From Hyphomicrobium_A sp964405975 (GTDB lineage Bacteria; Pseudomonadota; Alphaproteobacteria; Rhizobiales; Hyphomicrobiaceae): a DNA stretch of 36,855 nucleotides. A model generated the notes under the pieces. That model was given only the letters and a program-made list of their open reading frames with translations, was not told the DNA's origin and did no database searches. Position numbers and translations under genes: made by a program. The DNA lies in the NCBI GenBank assembly GCA_964405975.1, contig CAYOPW010000023.1, positions 1 to 36,855 of the forward strand, written 5' to 3'. Each line of letters begins with the position of its first letter. Within the stretch, counting starts at the first letter, position 1. Positions 7,829-16,861 of the stretch are shown here, piece by piece.

Positions 7829-9070
7829 ATGGTGACAGCACCGACACAACCTAAGGGCCAGAAGCCCAATACGCTGCGAAGCGGGCCTGACGAGGGTGGT
7901 CATTTCGGCATCTTCGGTGGCCGCTTCGTTGCCGAAACGCTTATGCCGCTCATTCTTGACTTGGAGCGCGCTTACACCGAAGCGAAGGCGGATCCCGCGT
8001 TCCATGCCGAGCTTGCTGATCTTAATGCGAACTACGCGGGCAGACCGAGCGCGCTGTATTTTGCCGAACGGCTGACGGAGCACTTCGGTGGCGCCAAGAT
8101 TTATTTCAAGCGCGATGAACTCAATCACACTGGCAGTCACAAGATTAATAACTGCCTTGGTCAGATCTTGCTTGCGCGTCGCATGGGGAAGACACGCATT
8201 ATCGCGGAGACAGGGGCGGGTCAGCATGGTGTTGCTGTGGCGACCGTGTGCGCCCGTTTCGGGTTGCCGTGCGAGATCTTCATGGGCAAGACGGACGTGG
8301 AGCGTCAGAAGCCCAACGTGTTCCGCATGCGGTTGCTCGGAGCCAAGGTCAATCCCGTGACCAGCGGCGCCGGCACGCTTAAGGATGCCATGAACGAGGC
8401 GCTGCGTGACTGGGTCACGAACGTGCGCGATACCTACTACATCATCGGCACGGTGGCAGGACCGCATCCATACCCGGAGCTCGTACGCGACTTCCAATCG
8501 ATCATCGGCAGGGAAGTGCGCGAGCAGATAATGGCATGTGAAGGGCGGCTGCCCGACACACTCGTTGCTTGCATCGGTGGTGGCTCCAACGCGATAGGGC
8601 TATTTCACCCATTTCTCGACGATGAGAGCATCAAGATCTATGGCGTCGAGGCAGGCGGCCACGGACTTGATGTAGCTAATGGGCACGCGGCCTCCATGAA
8701 CGGCGGCAACCCCGGCGTTCTGCATGGCAATCGGACCTATCTTCTGCAGGATGATGACGGCCAGATCCTAGAAGGCCATTCGATTTCGGCGGGGCTCGAT
8801 TATCCCGGAGTCGGACCCGAACATGCTTGGCTGAAGGACACCGGCCGTGTCACCTATGTTGCTGCAACGGACCAGGAAGCGCTCAACGCTTTTCAATTGT
8901 GCACCCAGCTTGAAGGCATCATCCCCGCGCTCGAGCCCTCGCACGCCTTGGCGTACGTTGAGAAGTTGGCACCAACGTTGCCCAAGGACAATCTGCTTGT
9001 CATGAACATGTGCGGTCGTGGCGACAAGGATATTTTTGCCGTCGCCGGTCACTTGGGTATGAAAATGTAG
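7829..9070 (+). CDS. trpB: tryptophan synthase beta chain
   Basis: TrpB condenses indole with serine using pyridoxal phosphate, in an alpha2-beta2 complex with TrpA. The 413-residue protein begins its conserved region at GGHFGIFGGRFVAETLM. Lys105 in HTGSHKINN is the PLP Schiff-base lysine, the PLP-phosphate loop is GGGSNAIG, and ETGAGQHGVA is the substrate loop. Length is standard for the TrpB1 type. It lies 33 bases after trpF and 56 bases before trpA. Confidence 0.98.
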   Translation: MVTAPTQPKGQKPNTLRSGPDEGGHFGIFGGRFVAETLMPLILDLERAYTEAKADPAFHAELADLNANYAGRPSALYFAERLTEHFGGAKIYFKRDELNHTGSHKINNCLGQILLARRMGKTRIIAETGAGQHGVAVATVCARFGLPCEIFMGKTDVERQKPNVFRMRLLGAKVNPVTSGAGTLKDAMNEALRDWVTNVRDTYYIIGTVAGPHPYPELVRDFQSIIGREVREQIMACEGRLPDTLVACIGGGSNAIGLFHPFLDDESIKIYGVEAGGHGLDVANGHAASMNGGNPGVLHGNRTYLLQDDDGQILEGHSISAGLDYPGVGPEHAWLKDTGRVTYVAATDQEALNAFQLCTQLEGIIPALEPSHALAYVEKLAPTLPKDNLLVMNMCGRGDKDIFAVAGHLGMKM

Positions 9071-9126
9071 GCGGGAGTTACCTGTCGTCCGATTCTCAAT
9101 CGCTTCGACCGTTACTCAGGAATCTT

Positions 9127-9954
9127 ATGACGAAAACCACCCGTATTGATCGTCGCTTTGCCAAGCTGAAGGAAGAAGGTCGGGCCGGGCTCGTCACTTT
9201 TATCACCGCTGGCGATCCGGACCTTGAGACCTCAAAGAATATTCTTTTCGGGCTTCCAGAGGCCGGCGCCGACGTCATCGAACTCGGCATGCCGTTCTCC
9301 GATCCAATGGCGGATGGCCCCGCCATCCAGGCGTCCTCGCTGCGCGCCCTCAAAGGCGGCCACAAAATGCGATTCACGCTCGATCTGGTCTCGGAATTCC
9401 GCAAGAATGATCCAGACACGCCCATTGTTCTGATGGGGTACTACAACCCGATCTACGTTTATCCCAACGAGGCGTTCTTGAAGGACGCGACGGCAGCCGG
9501 CGTGGATGGCCTAATCGTTGTAGATTTGCCGCCTGAGGCTGACGACGAGCTTTGCATACCCGCCAAGGAGCACGCGCTGAACTTTATTCGGCTCGCTACC
9601 CCCACGACAGACGCCAAACGCCTGCCAACCGTCCTCACAAACACCTCGGGCTTCCTCTATTATGTGTCAATTACGGGTATTACGGGCACCGCGGCACCGG
9701 ATGTTAACGCTGTTCACACCCATGTAAATCTCATCAAAAAGGCCACGACCCTTCCCGTTGCTGTCGGTTTTGGCGTAAAAACGGGGGATCAGGCCAAGGC
9801 GCTGGCCAAGGGCGCCGACGCTGTCGTTGTGGGTTCCGCCCTCGTTAGCGCTATAGAGCAGAGTCTCGACGCCGGAGGGCGGTCCACTAGCAAGACGGTG
9901 CCATCTGTCCTAGATTTGGTTCAGTCCCTTGCAGGAGCCCTGAGGGCGGGCTGA
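9127..9954 (+). CDS. trpA: tryptophan synthase alpha chain
   Basis: TrpA cleaves indole-3-glycerol phosphate and channels indole to TrpB. The start is the ATG at 9127 with AGGAA at 9118-9122. A longer reading from 9010 would overlap trpB and is rejected. The 275-residue barrel has Glu52 in IELGMPFSDP and Asp63 in MADGPAIQ, matching catalytic Glu49 and Asp60 of the Salmonella enzyme. The SITGITG loop and the phosphate-binding GFGVK and VGSA segments are also present. Confidence 0.98.
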   Translation: MTKTTRIDRRFAKLKEEGRAGLVTFITAGDPDLETSKNILFGLPEAGADVIELGMPFSDPMADGPAIQASSLRALKGGHKMRFTLDLVSEFRKNDPDTPIVLMGYYNPIYVYPNEAFLKDATAAGVDGLIVVDLPPEADDELCIPAKEHALNFIRLATPTTDAKRLPTVLTNTSGFLYYVSITGITGTAAPDVNAVHTHVNLIKKATTLPVAVGFGVKTGDQAKALAKGADAVVVGSALVSAIEQSLDAGGRSTSKTVPSVLDLVQSLAGALRAG

Positions 9955-10121
9955 TGCGCGTCCGACACTTCGAGACTGCTGCGCCGATTTGACGGTAGTG
10001 CAGACATTACGAAGAGTGGCCATATTCGGGATTCTCGCGGTTCGATATGCTACATTGGCGCCGTTCAGGCCAACGGGATCAATGCTATCGAGCGTGTAAG
10101 GCTGTTGAGAGACCAAAGAGC

Positions 10122-11219
10122 GTGAACTGGATCAACAACGTTGTCCGTCCGAAGATCCGCAGCTTTCTAACCACGAAGCGTGAGGTGCCGGACAATCTTT
10201 GGGTGAAGTGCCCGGAGACTGGCCAAATGGTCTTTTACAAAGACCTTGAGGCCAACCTATTCGTCGTGCCGGGCTCCAACTTCCACATGCGCATGGGAGC
10301 GCCGGCGCGCCTGCAACTGTTGTTCGATGATGGCGAGTACGAGAAGATTGCCGTCCCGGACGTTTCCACCGACCCATTAAAATTCCGCGACGGACGGCGC
10401 TATACCGATCGCCTTCGTGACGCAAAGTCATCAACCGAGCTTGATGACGCAGTGCTCATTGGAGAGGGCCGTCTCGATGGCCAAAACATTGTTGCTGCCG
10501 CCCAGGACTTCCGATTCATGGCAGGCTCGCTTGGCATGGCGGCGGGCGAGGCTGTGATAACGGGCATGCTACACGCCGTCGAAAAGAAGACCCCCTTTAT
10601 TCTGTTTTCCGCTTCCGGCGGCGCGCGTATGCAGGAGGGGATCCTCTCACTGATGCAGATGCCGCGAACGACGATTGCCGTGCAGCGTTTGCGGGAGGCG
10701 CGTCTGCCCTATATCGTCGTACTCACCGATCCGACAACCGGCGGAGTCACGGCGTCTTATGCCATGCTGGGCGACGTTCACATTGCTGAGCCCGGCGCGC
10801 TGATCTGTTTTGCAGGGCCGCGTGTTATCCAGCAAACAATCCGGGAGCAATTGCCAGAGGGCTTCCAGCGCGCCGAATATCTCCTGGAGCACGGGATGAT
10901 CGATATGGTGGTCCACCGCCACGAGATGCGTGACACACTTAGCAAGCTGTGCCACTTGCTCACAGTGAAAGATGGTCCGACCCTGGTTCGCGGTGACATC
11001 AAGAGTTGGAAGATCAACGGCAGCCCGTATCTCAACGGCAAGGCCGTCGATCCCAACGCCATCGAGGCACCTGTGCAGGTGTTGCCCGAAAGCGCAATCG
11101 AACCGGAGATTCTCGGTCCAGAGGAACGGGTCGATACGTCACGATTTGAGGGCCGTGAGTCGACGCACCGCGACGATGACACTGATGGCACGCCACCGTC
11201 ATTGCCGAAGGATAGTTAG
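10122..11219 (+). CDS. accD: acetyl-CoA carboxylase carboxyltransferase subunit beta
   Basis: AccD is the beta half of the carboxyltransferase that makes malonyl-CoA for fatty acid synthesis. The preferred start is the GTG at 10122, giving (M)NWINNVVRPKI, the usual family beginning; the frame is open further upstream to 10047. The 365-residue product has the SASGGARMQEG and PTTGGVTASYA crotonase-fold motifs for acyl-CoA binding. The N-terminal zinc ribbon is degenerate: only Cys30 remains, in VKCPETG, and the partner pair is replaced by VPGSN. As far as I recall, this pattern occurs in other Rhizobiales AccD proteins. An acidic linker-like C-terminal tail follows the core. trpA-accD-folC is a conserved alphaproteobacterial order. 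Confidence 0.96.
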   Translation: MNWINNVVRPKIRSFLTTKREVPDNLWVKCPETGQMVFYKDLEANLFVVPGSNFHMRMGAPARLQLLFDDGEYEKIAVPDVSTDPLKFRDGRRYTDRLRDAKSSTELDDAVLIGEGRLDGQNIVAAAQDFRFMAGSLGMAAGEAVITGMLHAVEKKTPFILFSASGGARMQEGILSLMQMPRTTIAVQRLREARLPYIVVLTDPTTGGVTASYAMLGDVHIAEPGALICFAGPRVIQQTIREQLPEGFQRAEYLLEHGMIDMVVHRHEMRDTLSKLCHLLTVKDGPTLVRGDIKSWKINGSPYLNGKAVDPNAIEAPVQVLPESAIEPEILGPEERVDTSRFEGRESTHRDDDTDGTPPSLPKDS

Positions 11220-11369
11220 CGTACCTGACATCTGTTTCGCCAAGTTCCAGAAACGTCTCGAATCTCGGGCGTGGAATACAAACCGTCACGTCGCTGCCGC
11301 GGCTTGACAGAGTAGGTCAAGGTCCTGAGAGACGCCGGACGTTTTCCGCGGCGAGAGGGAAGGGCTGAC

Positions 11370-12713
11370 ATGTCGACGAGCGCTCAGCTCCTCGCCGAGT
11401 TGAAACTCTTGCATCCGTTGCTGATCGACCTATCACTTGGGCGTGTTGAGCGGCTTCTTGTCAAGCTAGGCGATCCGCATAAGCGGCTGCCGCCGTGCGT
11501 GCACGTAGCCGGCACCAACGGCAAGGGATCGGTAACGGCTTTCCTGAAGGCGATTCTTGAGGCGGCAGGTGCGCGCGTGCACGTCTATACGTCCCCGCAC
11601 TTGGTGCGTTTCCATGAGCGCATCCAACTCGCCCGGAGCGACGGCAAAAGCGGCCCAATCGAAGAAGATGCACTGATCGATGTCTTGGTGCGAACGCAGG
11701 CCGTTAACGGCAACGACGACATCACACAATTCGAAATCACGACGGCGGCTGCCTTCTTGGCATTTGCCGAGCACCCTGCCGACGTGCTTTTGCTCGAGGT
11801 GGGGCTCGGCGGGCGCCTCGATGCCACCAATGTCGTCGCAAACCCGGCGCTTGACGTCATTACCTCGATCTCGCTGGACCACTCCGACAAGCTTGGCAGC
11901 ACGCTCAGCAAGATCGCGTATGAAAAAGCTGGTATTTTGAGACCAGGCGTTCCCGTCGTCGTTTCTCAGCAAGAGCCGGAGGCGGGAGACGTTATCCGGG
12001 CGGAGGCCGATCGCGTAGGCGCAAGGCTGGTGGCATGGGGCGAGGATTTCGATGCCTATGAACAGAGCGGACGGCTCGTTGTGCAAGCCAAGGACGAGCT
12101 CTTGGATCTTCCTCTGCCCGCGCTGACCGGCCGGCATCAAATTGTCAACGCCGGCACCGCCGTCGCGGCCGCGCTCCAGCTGCGATCGTCGAGGCCCGCG
12201 CTGGGTCTAGACGAATGGGCGATGGAGCAGGGACTTGTACATGTGCGTTGGCCTGCCCGCATGCAACGGCTGGATCGAGGACCGCTACCGTCCATGTTGA
12301 AACCGGGCTCAGAGCTTTGGTTGGACGGCGGACACAATCCGGCCGCGGGCCGGGCGCTGGCGCAGACGCTGGCTGACCTAGAAGAGCGCGCGCCCAAGCC
12401 GGTCTATCTCATTGTTGGCATGATGGGGCTGAAGGACTCAGATGGATTCTTGAGTCCCTTTCGCGGACTTGTCCGCCGCGTTCTGACAGTTCCAATTCCA
12501 CGCGCTTACGAGGCGCCGCACGCGCCTGAAGAGCTGGCGGCGACGGCCCGCAGTGTTGGTCTCGAGGCGGAATGCTCAAGTGATATTGAGAGCGCATTGC
12601 AGCGTATCGATCAGTTGGAGCCGGGAGCGAAGCGCATTCTCATATGCGGATCAATTTACCTGGCCGGAAACGTGCTTGCGTTGCAAGACGGTGTTGAGCC
12701 GCAAGCGAATTAG
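11370..12713 (+). CDS. folC: bifunctional dihydrofolate synthase / folylpolyglutamate synthase
   Basis: FolC adds glutamate to dihydropteroate and then to folates, using ATP. The 447-residue protein carries the Mur-ligase-like P-loop GTNGKGS at 48-54 and the YTSPHLVRFHERI segment. It also has EVGLGGRLDATN, the central SLDHSDKLG and YEKAGILRPG motifs, and DGGHNPAA in the C-terminal domain. Length and motif order are typical. It is the last gene of the plus-strand block and converges with trxA, with a shared hairpin between them. Confidence 0.96.
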   Translation: MSTSAQLLAELKLLHPLLIDLSLGRVERLLVKLGDPHKRLPPCVHVAGTNGKGSVTAFLKAILEAAGARVHVYTSPHLVRFHERIQLARSDGKSGPIEEDALIDVLVRTQAVNGNDDITQFEITTAAAFLAFAEHPADVLLLEVGLGGRLDATNVVANPALDVITSISLDHSDKLGSTLSKIAYEKAGILRPGVPVVVSQQEPEAGDVIRAEADRVGARLVAWGEDFDAYEQSGRLVVQAKDELLDLPLPALTGRHQIVNAGTAVAAALQLRSSRPALGLDEWAMEQGLVHVRWPARMQRLDRGPLPSMLKPGSELWLDGGHNPAAGRALAQTLADLEERAPKPVYLIVGMMGLKDSDGFLSPFRGLVRRVLTVPIPRAYEAPHAPEELAATARSVGLEAECSSDIESALQRIDQLEPGAKRILICGSIYLAGNVLALQDGVEPQAN

Positions 12714-12827
12714 CAGCAACTGCTTGCTCGTTGGAAAAGTGTCACCAACTGGCCTGTGTATTTACGTGCGTAGCCGGTGGGCAAATGGTGTCTATGCAGC
12801 TGCAAGATGATGCGAGCCTTATATGAT

Positions 12828-12855
12828 AAGGCCCCGCAATGCATTGCAGGGCCTT
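12828..12855. terminator. hairpin terminator between convergent folC and trxA
   Basis: AAGGCCC at 12828-12834 pairs with GGGCCTT at 12849-12855, and the interior GCAATGCATTGC is itself self-complementary. The result is one long hairpin with a single mismatch. On the minus strand, 26 bases past the trxA stop, it is followed by ATCATAT. On the plus strand the tail is CGAATT. It probably serves trxA and may act on folC as well. Confidence 0.6.
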
Positions 12856-12880
12856 CGAATTAGGTCTCTCTTAGTGCTCG

Positions 12881-13213
12881 TCAGGCAGTCGCCGTGACGG
12901 ATGTATTGATCCAATCTTCAAGCTTCTTCTTCTGCACCAGCGCGCCGGTGTGCTGAGCGGCGACCTGGCCGTTCTTGAACAGCAGAAGGGTCGGCATTGC
13001 CCGGATGCCGTACTCGCCTGTGACCTTCGGGTTCTGGTCAACGTCGAGTTTTACGACCTTCACCTTACCTTGCATCTCTTGCGCGACCTGCTCGAGCGCG
13101 GGAGCCATCGCCTTACAGGGCCCGCACCACTCGGCGAAAAAGTCCACCAGAACTGGCTCGGAAGACTTCAAGACTTCCTGCTCGAAGGTGCTGTCTGATA
13201 CTTCGTTGGCCAT
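12881..13213 (-). CDS. trxA: thioredoxin
   Basis: Thioredoxin is the small cytoplasmic disulfide reductase reduced by thioredoxin reductase. The 110-residue protein has the active site WCGPC at residues 29-33, the buried Asp24 in VDFFAEW, and the cis-proline loop AMPTLLLF. Length is normal and there is no signal peptide, so it is cytoplasmic. The Shine-Dalgarno AGGAGA lies 8 bases before the ATG. The gene is last in the minus-strand run, 63 bases after addA, so it may be co-transcribed with addA or have its own promoter. Confidence 0.98.
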   Translation of the reverse strand: MANEVSDSTFEQEVLKSSEPVLVDFFAEWCGPCKAMAPALEQVAQEMQGKVKVVKLDVDQNPKVTGEYGIRAMPTLLLFKNGQVAAQHTGALVQKKKLEDWINTSVTATA

Positions 13214-13276
13214 ATGGATGGTCTCCTGATTGATGCCAAATGTTTTTGTTGGGCCGGCACCGGTTAGAGCCGGAAG

Positions 13277-16200
13277 TTAGGAATGCGCCTCGTTAGCGTC
13301 AAGGTGACTTAGGTTGAGGTCCCATAGGCGCAAGCAATAGGTGTCGAGGATGTCAGAGGGGATTTGCATGATTCGTGGCGCTTCGGTCCAGAGCAAGGCG
13401 GTCCGTACGGTGCGTTCCGGGTAGATCGCACGCAACGCGAGTGAATAGGCGGCAAGTTGAAAAAGATAAGCAGGCGCAATGCCTTCGACCGTCGTCGCCG
13501 GTCGCCGGTTGGTTTTGTAGTCGACGATCAAAACCTCATCGCCGAGGTCAACCAGGCGATCGATTTGCCCAATGAGCTTGAGCGGTGGCCCCTTGGATTT
13601 TGGGTTGGGAAGGAGCGCCACAATCGGGACCTCGGGGCGACTGTGTGGCCCGAATAGCGCAGCGAACTCCGGGGCATTGAGAATTGCCAAGGTCTCCTCG
13701 ACGATGCTGCGGCGATCACGCGCCGAGAGCTCGGCGCCACGCGTTGCGATGAATTCTTTTGCGGCCCTCTCCCAACTGGCTTGCGCAAGTGTGGGCAAGT
13801 GCTCAAGCAACGCATGCGCGAGCGTGCCGCGCAGATATCTGTGTTCGCTCGCTATTGTAGTGGGCGAGAGGGTTGCCGAATCATCGGCGTTGCGTGCGGC
13901 CGGTTGTGTCGGTAAGGGCTCGCCTTCGTCGTCTGGGGCATACGCCTCCAGGCGTGATGGTGCCAGCGGTATAGTGAGATTAGGTTCTCGCGGCGCCGGC
14001 TGCGTCGCCCAGGCTGGCAAGGGTTCCGCAGCAGAGTCGTCTATCAGCGCTTGTCTTGGGGCTACGGCGGGCACCGATTGCGTTTCACTCCAACGTAGGA
14101 CCTTGGTGCCGCCGGGATTCTCGACTTCCTGAAGAATGGGCCGGAGGGCAGCGTCGATGAGATCGTACCAGCAGCCTGACGCGCGGCCCATTTTGCCTTC
14201 GAAGCCCGCGACATAGAGCCGATCGCGTGCGCGCGTCATCGCCACGTACAGCAGTCTGTGGCGCTCTTGGGCGTCAAGCGCTTTTTGCCGGTCGCGTGCA
14301 GCGGAAATTGTCTTGAGCCTACTCGTCCCTTTGATACTCCATACGAACGGCGTGGCTTCGATACCGCGCGGCAACTCGATGTCTTCGAGTTTGAGCAGCG
14401 TTGTTCCCGGACTGCTGGCTGCGGCGGTTGTGCAGGTATCCGGCAAAAATACGATCGGCGCCTCAAGTCCTTTTGCGCCGTGCACGGTCATGACCCGCAC
14501 TTCGTTGCGGCCGTGCTCCATGTCGCGCTTCACCTCGCGCTCCGTCTCGCGCAAGTAGGCGAGAAAACCGGTGAGCGAGGGTGCCGCTGCATCATCATAG
14601 CTGAGAGCCAGGTTGAGGAACTCATCGAGTGGGTCAGCAGCCTCGGGACCAAGGCGTGCAAGAAACCTTGCGCGCGCATTCTCACGATCGAGAATACTTG
14701 CGAAAAATTCGAACGGCGGGATGAAATCTGCGCGCGAACGCCAACGCTTAAGGGTGTCGACAGCCGTCCTGAAGTGCGGTTTGGCGTCCGCATTGGCGAT
14801 GAGTGCGGACCATAGCGTGCCTCTTCTCTTCGGTGCGAGTGCCAGAAGATCGTCATCGTCGAAGCCGAAAAGCGGGCTCTTGAGAACTTCGGCAAGCGCC
14901 AAGTCGTCCTCGGGCAATGTCAAGAAGTCTCCAAGCGAGACGAGGTCCGCAACGGCGATTTGTTCGCTCAGGCGCAATCGATCGGCGCCAGCGACAGGAA
15001 TACCGCGCGACTTTAGAGCTGCCACCATAGGCCCAGCGAAAGGCTGCCGCTTTCTCAGAAGAATAAGTATGTCGCCAGGACGGATAGGCCGGTTCTCAGA
15101 GTGCAGCAGCTCTTTGGAGGCGAGCCAGCCTTTGATGGTTTCTGCAATGCGTTCAGCAAGACGGATTTCAGCCGCGTGCGAGGGTTCTTCATCGAGCGGC
15201 GACCAAACGTCAGCGCCCTCGTTGTCCGCTGCCTTCTCCGTCTGCCAAATTTCGACGAGACCGGCATGCCCGACCCGGTGAACGGCGTGCTGAATAGCCG
15301 ATTGGTCTGTGGTGAGCCCCGGTGTGCGCTCATGATCGCTGAATACGCGATCGACGGCGGTGAGGATTGGTGCAACGGTGCGGAATGACAGATTGAGCCG
15401 TATGGGCCGCCATGGCAGCCGAGCAGCTTTAGTGGCGGTTGCAAACTGATCGCCCATCTCGGCGAACATTTTTGGCTGCGCGCCTTGGAAGCTGTAAATC
15501 GACTGCTTTTCATCGCCAACGGCAAACAGCGTGCGCATCTCTTCGCGTTGTCCAGCGCCGGTGAAAAACTCCTCGGCGAGGGCCTTAACAACGTCCCACT
15601 GCTCGCGGCTTGTATCTTGTGCCTCATCGACGAGGATGTGGTCGATACCGCGGTCGAGTTTGAAGAGAACCCACGCTGCGGATTGCCGGTCGCTCAGGAG
15701 TTTTGCGGTTTTGGCAATCAGGTCGTCATAATCGAGAGCCGCACGCTGTGCCTTGGCTTGGGAATAGCGTTGCAGCACCGCGCCAGCAAGACGATGAAGT
15801 GCGATGGTTGCCTGAACGACGGAGAGCGATTTGCGTTCATCGAGAAGTGCAACGAAGCGCCCTTGGGTAGCGCTCATGACGTCGTTAAGGTCAGGATGCT
15901 CGGCTGCGATCGCTTTTCCCATGAGGCGTGAACGTGCCCCGCCGGTGCCGGTACAAAAATAGCCCGCCAGCGCTTCAACCCGCGCAGCATCCGAACTGGC
16001 GTTAAGGGCAAGAATCACCTTGTCTGCATTTTTGACGTCGTCTTTCCCGCCCTTTAACAGCGCGTCGCGCAGACGAACGAGTTGTGCGTCTGGGACAAGG
16101 CCCGCGAGTTCGCCATCAAGATCTTTGCCGGTGATGTTATCACGCACACCGAGCGCCTTGCGATAGAGCCGCTCCACAGCAGCGAGTTCGTCGTCATCCT

Positions 16201-16861
16201 CGCCAAGTTCGATACGGCTCGCCTCTTGGAGCCATAAGCGTTCGCGCATTGCTGAGCGAAACAACTCGTCAAAGCGATCGTCGGTAGCGTAGCGAATGGC
16301 GGTTTCAAGCGCGCGCCCTTCCGGCGCATCCCGGCGCGCGGCTGCAAGGCGCAAAACCGCATCTATGGACTCGCGGTTGAGAAGATGGGCGGTCGCCTCG
16401 TCGAGGATGGTGAACCCGGGCGCGACGCCCGCCTCCAGCGGAAAGCGTTGCAGCAGGCGCTCGCAGAAAGAGTGAATTGTCTGCACCTTTAGGCCGCCGG
16501 GTGTTTCGATGGCGGTGGTGAATAGTGTGCGGGCGTCGTCAATCTCCTCGTCTGACGGCGGCTGTGCGCAGAGATTGGTGAGCGCTTGGCGGAGCTCGTC
16601 GCCCGGAAGCGTGACCCAGCCGGCAAGCGTGTCATAAACGCGCTTTGACATTTCAGCCGCCGCCGCCTTCGTGTACGTCAGACACAAGATGCGCTCAGGC
16701 TCCGTCCCGGCAAGCATCAAGCGCAGCGCGCGCTGCGTGAGAACGTGCGTTTTGCCGGTGCCCGCATTGGCGCTCACCCAGGCGGAACCTAGCGGATCGG
16801 CGGCCTCGCGTTGGGCGCGGCGCGTGCGCTCCAGTTCTGCTTTGTCATCGCGCGCGGTCAC
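13277..16861 (-). CDS. addA: AddA, helicase-nuclease subunit of the AddAB recombination complex
   Basis: AddA is the UvrD-type 3'-5' helicase and nuclease of AddAB, the alphaproteobacterial counterpart of RecBCD, which resects double-strand breaks. The chosen start is the GTG at 16861, overlapping the addB stop as GTGA; an ATG 12 codons upstream would extend into addB. The 1194-residue product has Walker A ANAGTGKT at 31-38, Walker B VDEAQDTSREQW and the UvrD motif NLSFRT. Further on are the motif VI-like YVAMTRARDRLYV and the C-terminal nuclease core VLIVDYKTNR. All catalytic motifs look intact. Confidence 0.96.
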   Translation of the reverse strand: MTARDDKAELERTRRAQREAADPLGSAWVSANAGTGKTHVLTQRALRLMLAGTEPERILCLTYTKAAAAEMSKRVYDTLAGWVTLPGDELRQALTNLCAQPPSDEEIDDARTLFTTAIETPGGLKVQTIHSFCERLLQRFPLEAGVAPGFTILDEATAHLLNRESIDAVLRLAAARRDAPEGRALETAIRYATDDRFDELFRSAMRERLWLQEASRIELGEDDDELAAVERLYRKALGVRDNITGKDLDGELAGLVPDAQLVRLRDALLKGGKDDVKNADKVILALNASSDAARVEALAGYFCTGTGGARSRLMGKAIAAEHPDLNDVMSATQGRFVALLDERKSLSVVQATIALHRLAGAVLQRYSQAKAQRAALDYDDLIAKTAKLLSDRQSAAWVLFKLDRGIDHILVDEAQDTSREQWDVVKALAEEFFTGAGQREEMRTLFAVGDEKQSIYSFQGAQPKMFAEMGDQFATATKAARLPWRPIRLNLSFRTVAPILTAVDRVFSDHERTPGLTTDQSAIQHAVHRVGHAGLVEIWQTEKAADNEGADVWSPLDEEPSHAAEIRLAERIAETIKGWLASKELLHSENRPIRPGDILILLRKRQPFAGPMVAALKSRGIPVAGADRLRLSEQIAVADLVSLGDFLTLPEDDLALAEVLKSPLFGFDDDDLLALAPKRRGTLWSALIANADAKPHFRTAVDTLKRWRSRADFIPPFEFFASILDRENARARFLARLGPEAADPLDEFLNLALSYDDAAAPSLTGFLAYLRETEREVKRDMEHGRNEVRVMTVHGAKGLEAPIVFLPDTCTTAAASSPGTTLLKLEDIELPRGIEATPFVWSIKGTSRLKTISAARDRQKALDAQERHRLLYVAMTRARDRLYVAGFEGKMGRASGCWYDLIDAALRPILQEVENPGGTKVLRWSETQSVPAVAPRQALIDDSAAEPLPAWATQPAPREPNLTIPLAPSRLEAYAPDDEGEPLPTQPAARNADDSATLSPTTIASEHRYLRGTLAHALLEHLPTLAQASWERAAKEFIATRGAELSARDRRSIVEETLAILNAPEFAALFGPHSRPEVPIVALLPNPKSKGPPLKLIGQIDRLVDLGDEVLIVDYKTNRRPATTVEGIAPAYLFQLAAYSLALRAIYPERTVRTALLWTEAPRIMQIPSDILDTYCLRLWDLNLSHLDANEAHS

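Noticed and set aside
11304..11309. TTGACA upstream of folC
   Set aside because: The hexamer 17 bases downstream is GAGAGA, which is not a usable -10 element.
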